Positions 62,613 through 64,000 of a stretch of 64,000 bases of DNA are shown here, piece after piece. The stretch comes from Verrucomicrobiaceae bacterium UBA1938 (GTDB lineage: Bacteria > Verrucomicrobiota > Verrucomicrobiia > Verrucomicrobiales > Verrucomicrobiaceae): the NCBI GenBank assembly GCA_002336895.1, contig DDFC01000032.1, forward strand, positions 373,904 through 437,903, given 5' to 3'. Under the pieces are notes generated by a model, which saw only the letters and a program-made list of their open reading frames with translations, searched no databases and was not told the origin of the DNA. The position numbers and the translations under genes were made by a program. The first letter of the stretch is position 1. Each line of letters starts with the position of its first letter.

Positions 62613-63944
62613 TCAAACCTCTTCCAGCATCATTTTCGCATCGCCAAAATTCTTCAGGCGCTGCCCCATTTTATCCATCATCGACATAAAGAGTCGGCAC
62701 ATCTGGCGCTCGGGCTTGCCTTTGTAATCCAAGGCACGCCCCCCTCTGAGCCGTCCGCCTGCGCCGCCGAGCACGATGACAGGGAGCTGGTCGTTGTCGT
62801 GCTTAGCGCCGGCCATCATGCTGGAGCAGTGCATGATCATGGTGTTGTCCAGCAGCGTACGCGGGCCTTCCTGGATGGCGACCAGCTTCCGAGCAAGATA
62901 GGCGAGCTGCTCCATGAAGAACTGGTTCACCTTGAGCCAGTCCTCGCCATCACTGTGCGAGAGCAGGTGGTGGATCATGTAGTCGATGCCATGCCCCGCC
63001 TGCTGAATGCTGGGGAGATTGGGGAAGCGGAGAGCGCTGTGATCATTATTCAGCTTGAGCGTGGTGATGCGTGTGGTGTCAGTCTGGAAACCAAGCACCA
63101 GAAGGTCGATCATGAGACGCATGTGCTCGCCGATGTCCTGAGGGATGCCATCGGCAGGTCGCTTGATGTTGGGCTTGTCGAGTGTGGGCCGCCAGCCCTG
63201 GAGTTCACCGCGTTTGCCTGCGTTTTCGATGCGCTTCTCCACATCGCGCACGGAATCGAGATATTCGTCGAGCTTGCGCTGGTCATTGCGGCTGATTTCC
63301 CGCCGCAAATCCTGCGCATCGGCCAGCACGGCATCCAGCACGCTCTTGTCTGCGGGGGAGGCTTCATCCTTGAACAGGCGGTCAAAAGCCAGCGCCGGAT
63401 AAAGCTCCAGCGGGGTCGGGGTCGTCGGCGAGCTCCACGAGATGTGCGAGCTGTAAAGCATCGAGTAGTTCTTGTGCACGGAGGGGTTTGATTTCTCACA
63501 CGCGAGCACAAGACTCGGCACCTTGGTGCTGCGGCCATAGGTCTGCGCGAGCACCTGGTCAAAACTGGTGCCTGACCGGATTTCTCCGCCCGAGGCAATC
63601 GGCGCACCCGAAAGCATGTTCCCCGTCTGCGAGGAGTGGATGTTCCCTTTTCTGGCCTCTTCGTGATACAGACCACGCACAAAAAGCATCTTTTCACGAA
63701 ACTCATGCAGCGGCTGCAGCACCCTGCCGAGCTCCATCCCCTTCCCTTCACCTTTGGCCCACCATTCTTTGGAATGAAAACCATTGCCGGAAAACGTCAC
63801 ACACAGGCGCACAGGCGCTTCGCTGGCGGGTTTGTCGCGTGTGGGCTCGTCGCCCCAGACATTGAAGGACTCCAGCCACGGCAGGGCCATGGAGACGCCG
63901 GTTCCGCGCAGGAAGGCGCGACGTGAGTAGCGGTGGGTGTTCAT
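62613..63944 (-). CDS. Tat-exported DUF1552 protein
   Basis: A 443-residue DUF1552 protein with a twin-arginine signal YSRRAFLRGTGVSMALPWLE. RLCVTFSGNGFHSKEWWAKG near residue 48, FVRGLYHEEARKGNIHSSQTGNMLSG in sections near 85-110, and HCSSMMAGAKHDNDQLPVIV near 370 are family-typical. DUF1552 is the usual partner of DUF1592/DUF1588 proteins in Planctomycetes and Verrucomicrobia; its function is unknown. Start ATG 63944 is chosen over the frame opening at 63971. Confidence 0.86.
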   Translation of the reverse strand: MNTHRYSRRAFLRGTGVSMALPWLESFNVWGDEPTRDKPASEAPVRLCVTFSGNGFHSKEWWAKGEGKGMELGRVLQPLHEFREKMLFVRGLYHEEARKGNIHSSQTGNMLSGAPIASGGEIRSGTSFDQVLAQTYGRSTKVPSLVLACEKSNPSVHKNYSMLYSSHISWSSPTTPTPLELYPALAFDRLFKDEASPADKSVLDAVLADAQDLRREISRNDQRKLDEYLDSVRDVEKRIENAGKRGELQGWRPTLDKPNIKRPADGIPQDIGEHMRLMIDLLVLGFQTDTTRITTLKLNNDHSALRFPNLPSIQQAGHGIDYMIHHLLSHSDGEDWLKVNQFFMEQLAYLARKLVAIQEGPRTLLDNTMIMHCSSMMAGAKHDNDQLPVIVLGGAGGRLRGGRALDYKGKPERQMCRLFMSMMDKMGQRLKNFGDAKMMLEEV

Positions 63945-63951
63945 AAAAGAT

Positions 63952-63999
63952 TCAGTGCTGGGCGATGGCATCCTTTCCGCGAACCTCCCGAAACTGCGG
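63952..63999 (-). CDS. C-terminal fragment of an upstream gene, cut by window edge
   Basis: A frame ending at 63952 reads FREVRGKDAIAQH before the stop and enters from beyond the window. Its stop lies 7 bases before the DUF1552 start. By position it would be the DUF1592/DUF1588-type cytochrome partner of DUF1552, but only 15 residues are visible, so this rests on context alone. Confidence 0.35.
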   Translation of the reverse strand, partial: PQFREVRGKDAIAQH

Positions 64000-64000
64000 G

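Overview
The window looks like a chromosomal segment of a member of the Verrucomicrobia, probably Verrucomicrobiaceae (Prosthecobacter/Verrucomicrobium-like). This is inferred from the mix of an exosortase/EpsI polysaccharide locus, paired DUF1501 and PSCyt1-DUF1549-DUF1553 genes, DUF1080, an SHD1-tailed cytochrome domain, neutral-ceramidase-like proteins and many Tat- or Sec-exported proteins. Coding density is high, and no tRNA, rRNA, CRISPR array, transposase or phage gene was recognised.

Region 1 (1-16.9 kb) is an exopolysaccharide/O-antigen-type locus entirely on the minus strand. In transcription order it reads Wzy-like polymerase, Wzx-like flippase, a GT4 transferase, acyltransferase, methyltransferase, two more GT4 transferases, FkbM methyltransferase, GT4 transferase, exosortase, EpsI, LarE, LarB, CapK-like adenylate ligase and an orphan CdiI-like immunity gene. 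From the acyltransferase down to larB nearly every stop overlaps the next start (ATGA or GTGA), so this block is probably one translationally coupled operon. Its intergenic gaps carry four small structured repeat families, three of them in two copies; I saw none of these elsewhere in the window.

Region 2 (16.9-38.4 kb) is mostly housekeeping: heptose precursor genes gmhA and hldE1 coupled to a DAHP synthase, tsf-rpsB, a Sel1-repeat protein, an RluA pseudouridine synthase, a small cytochrome-domain protein, a YkgJ-type cysteine-cluster protein, a membrane pseudokinase with SufE and a GNAT enzyme, a two-domain alpha/beta hydrolase, ROK kinase-metF-lysA, an unknown membrane protein, an SGNH hydrolase and purM.

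Region 3 (38.5-64 kb) is a run of exported or periplasmic proteins typical of the Planctomycetes-Verrucomicrobia group: a DUF1080 protein, two ceramidase-like proteins, a Kelch propeller, two DUF1501/PSCyt-DUF1553 pairs, a PhoD-like phosphatase, a Tat-exported propeller, a sialidase-type BNR protein, a GH-A-like putative glycosidase, a second SGNH hydrolase, a large alpha/beta hydrolase, a gluconate-2-dehydrogenase-subunit-3-like protein with a GMC oxidoreductase, and a DUF1552 protein preceded by the tail of another gene. These probably work in periplasmic or surface breakdown and oxidation of glycans or lipids, but the substrates are unknown.

The least explained features are the nickel-pincer cofactor genes larB/larE inside the exosortase operon, the structured repeats with a compensatory base change, the predicted pseudokinase, and the repeated DUF1501/DUF1553 modules.
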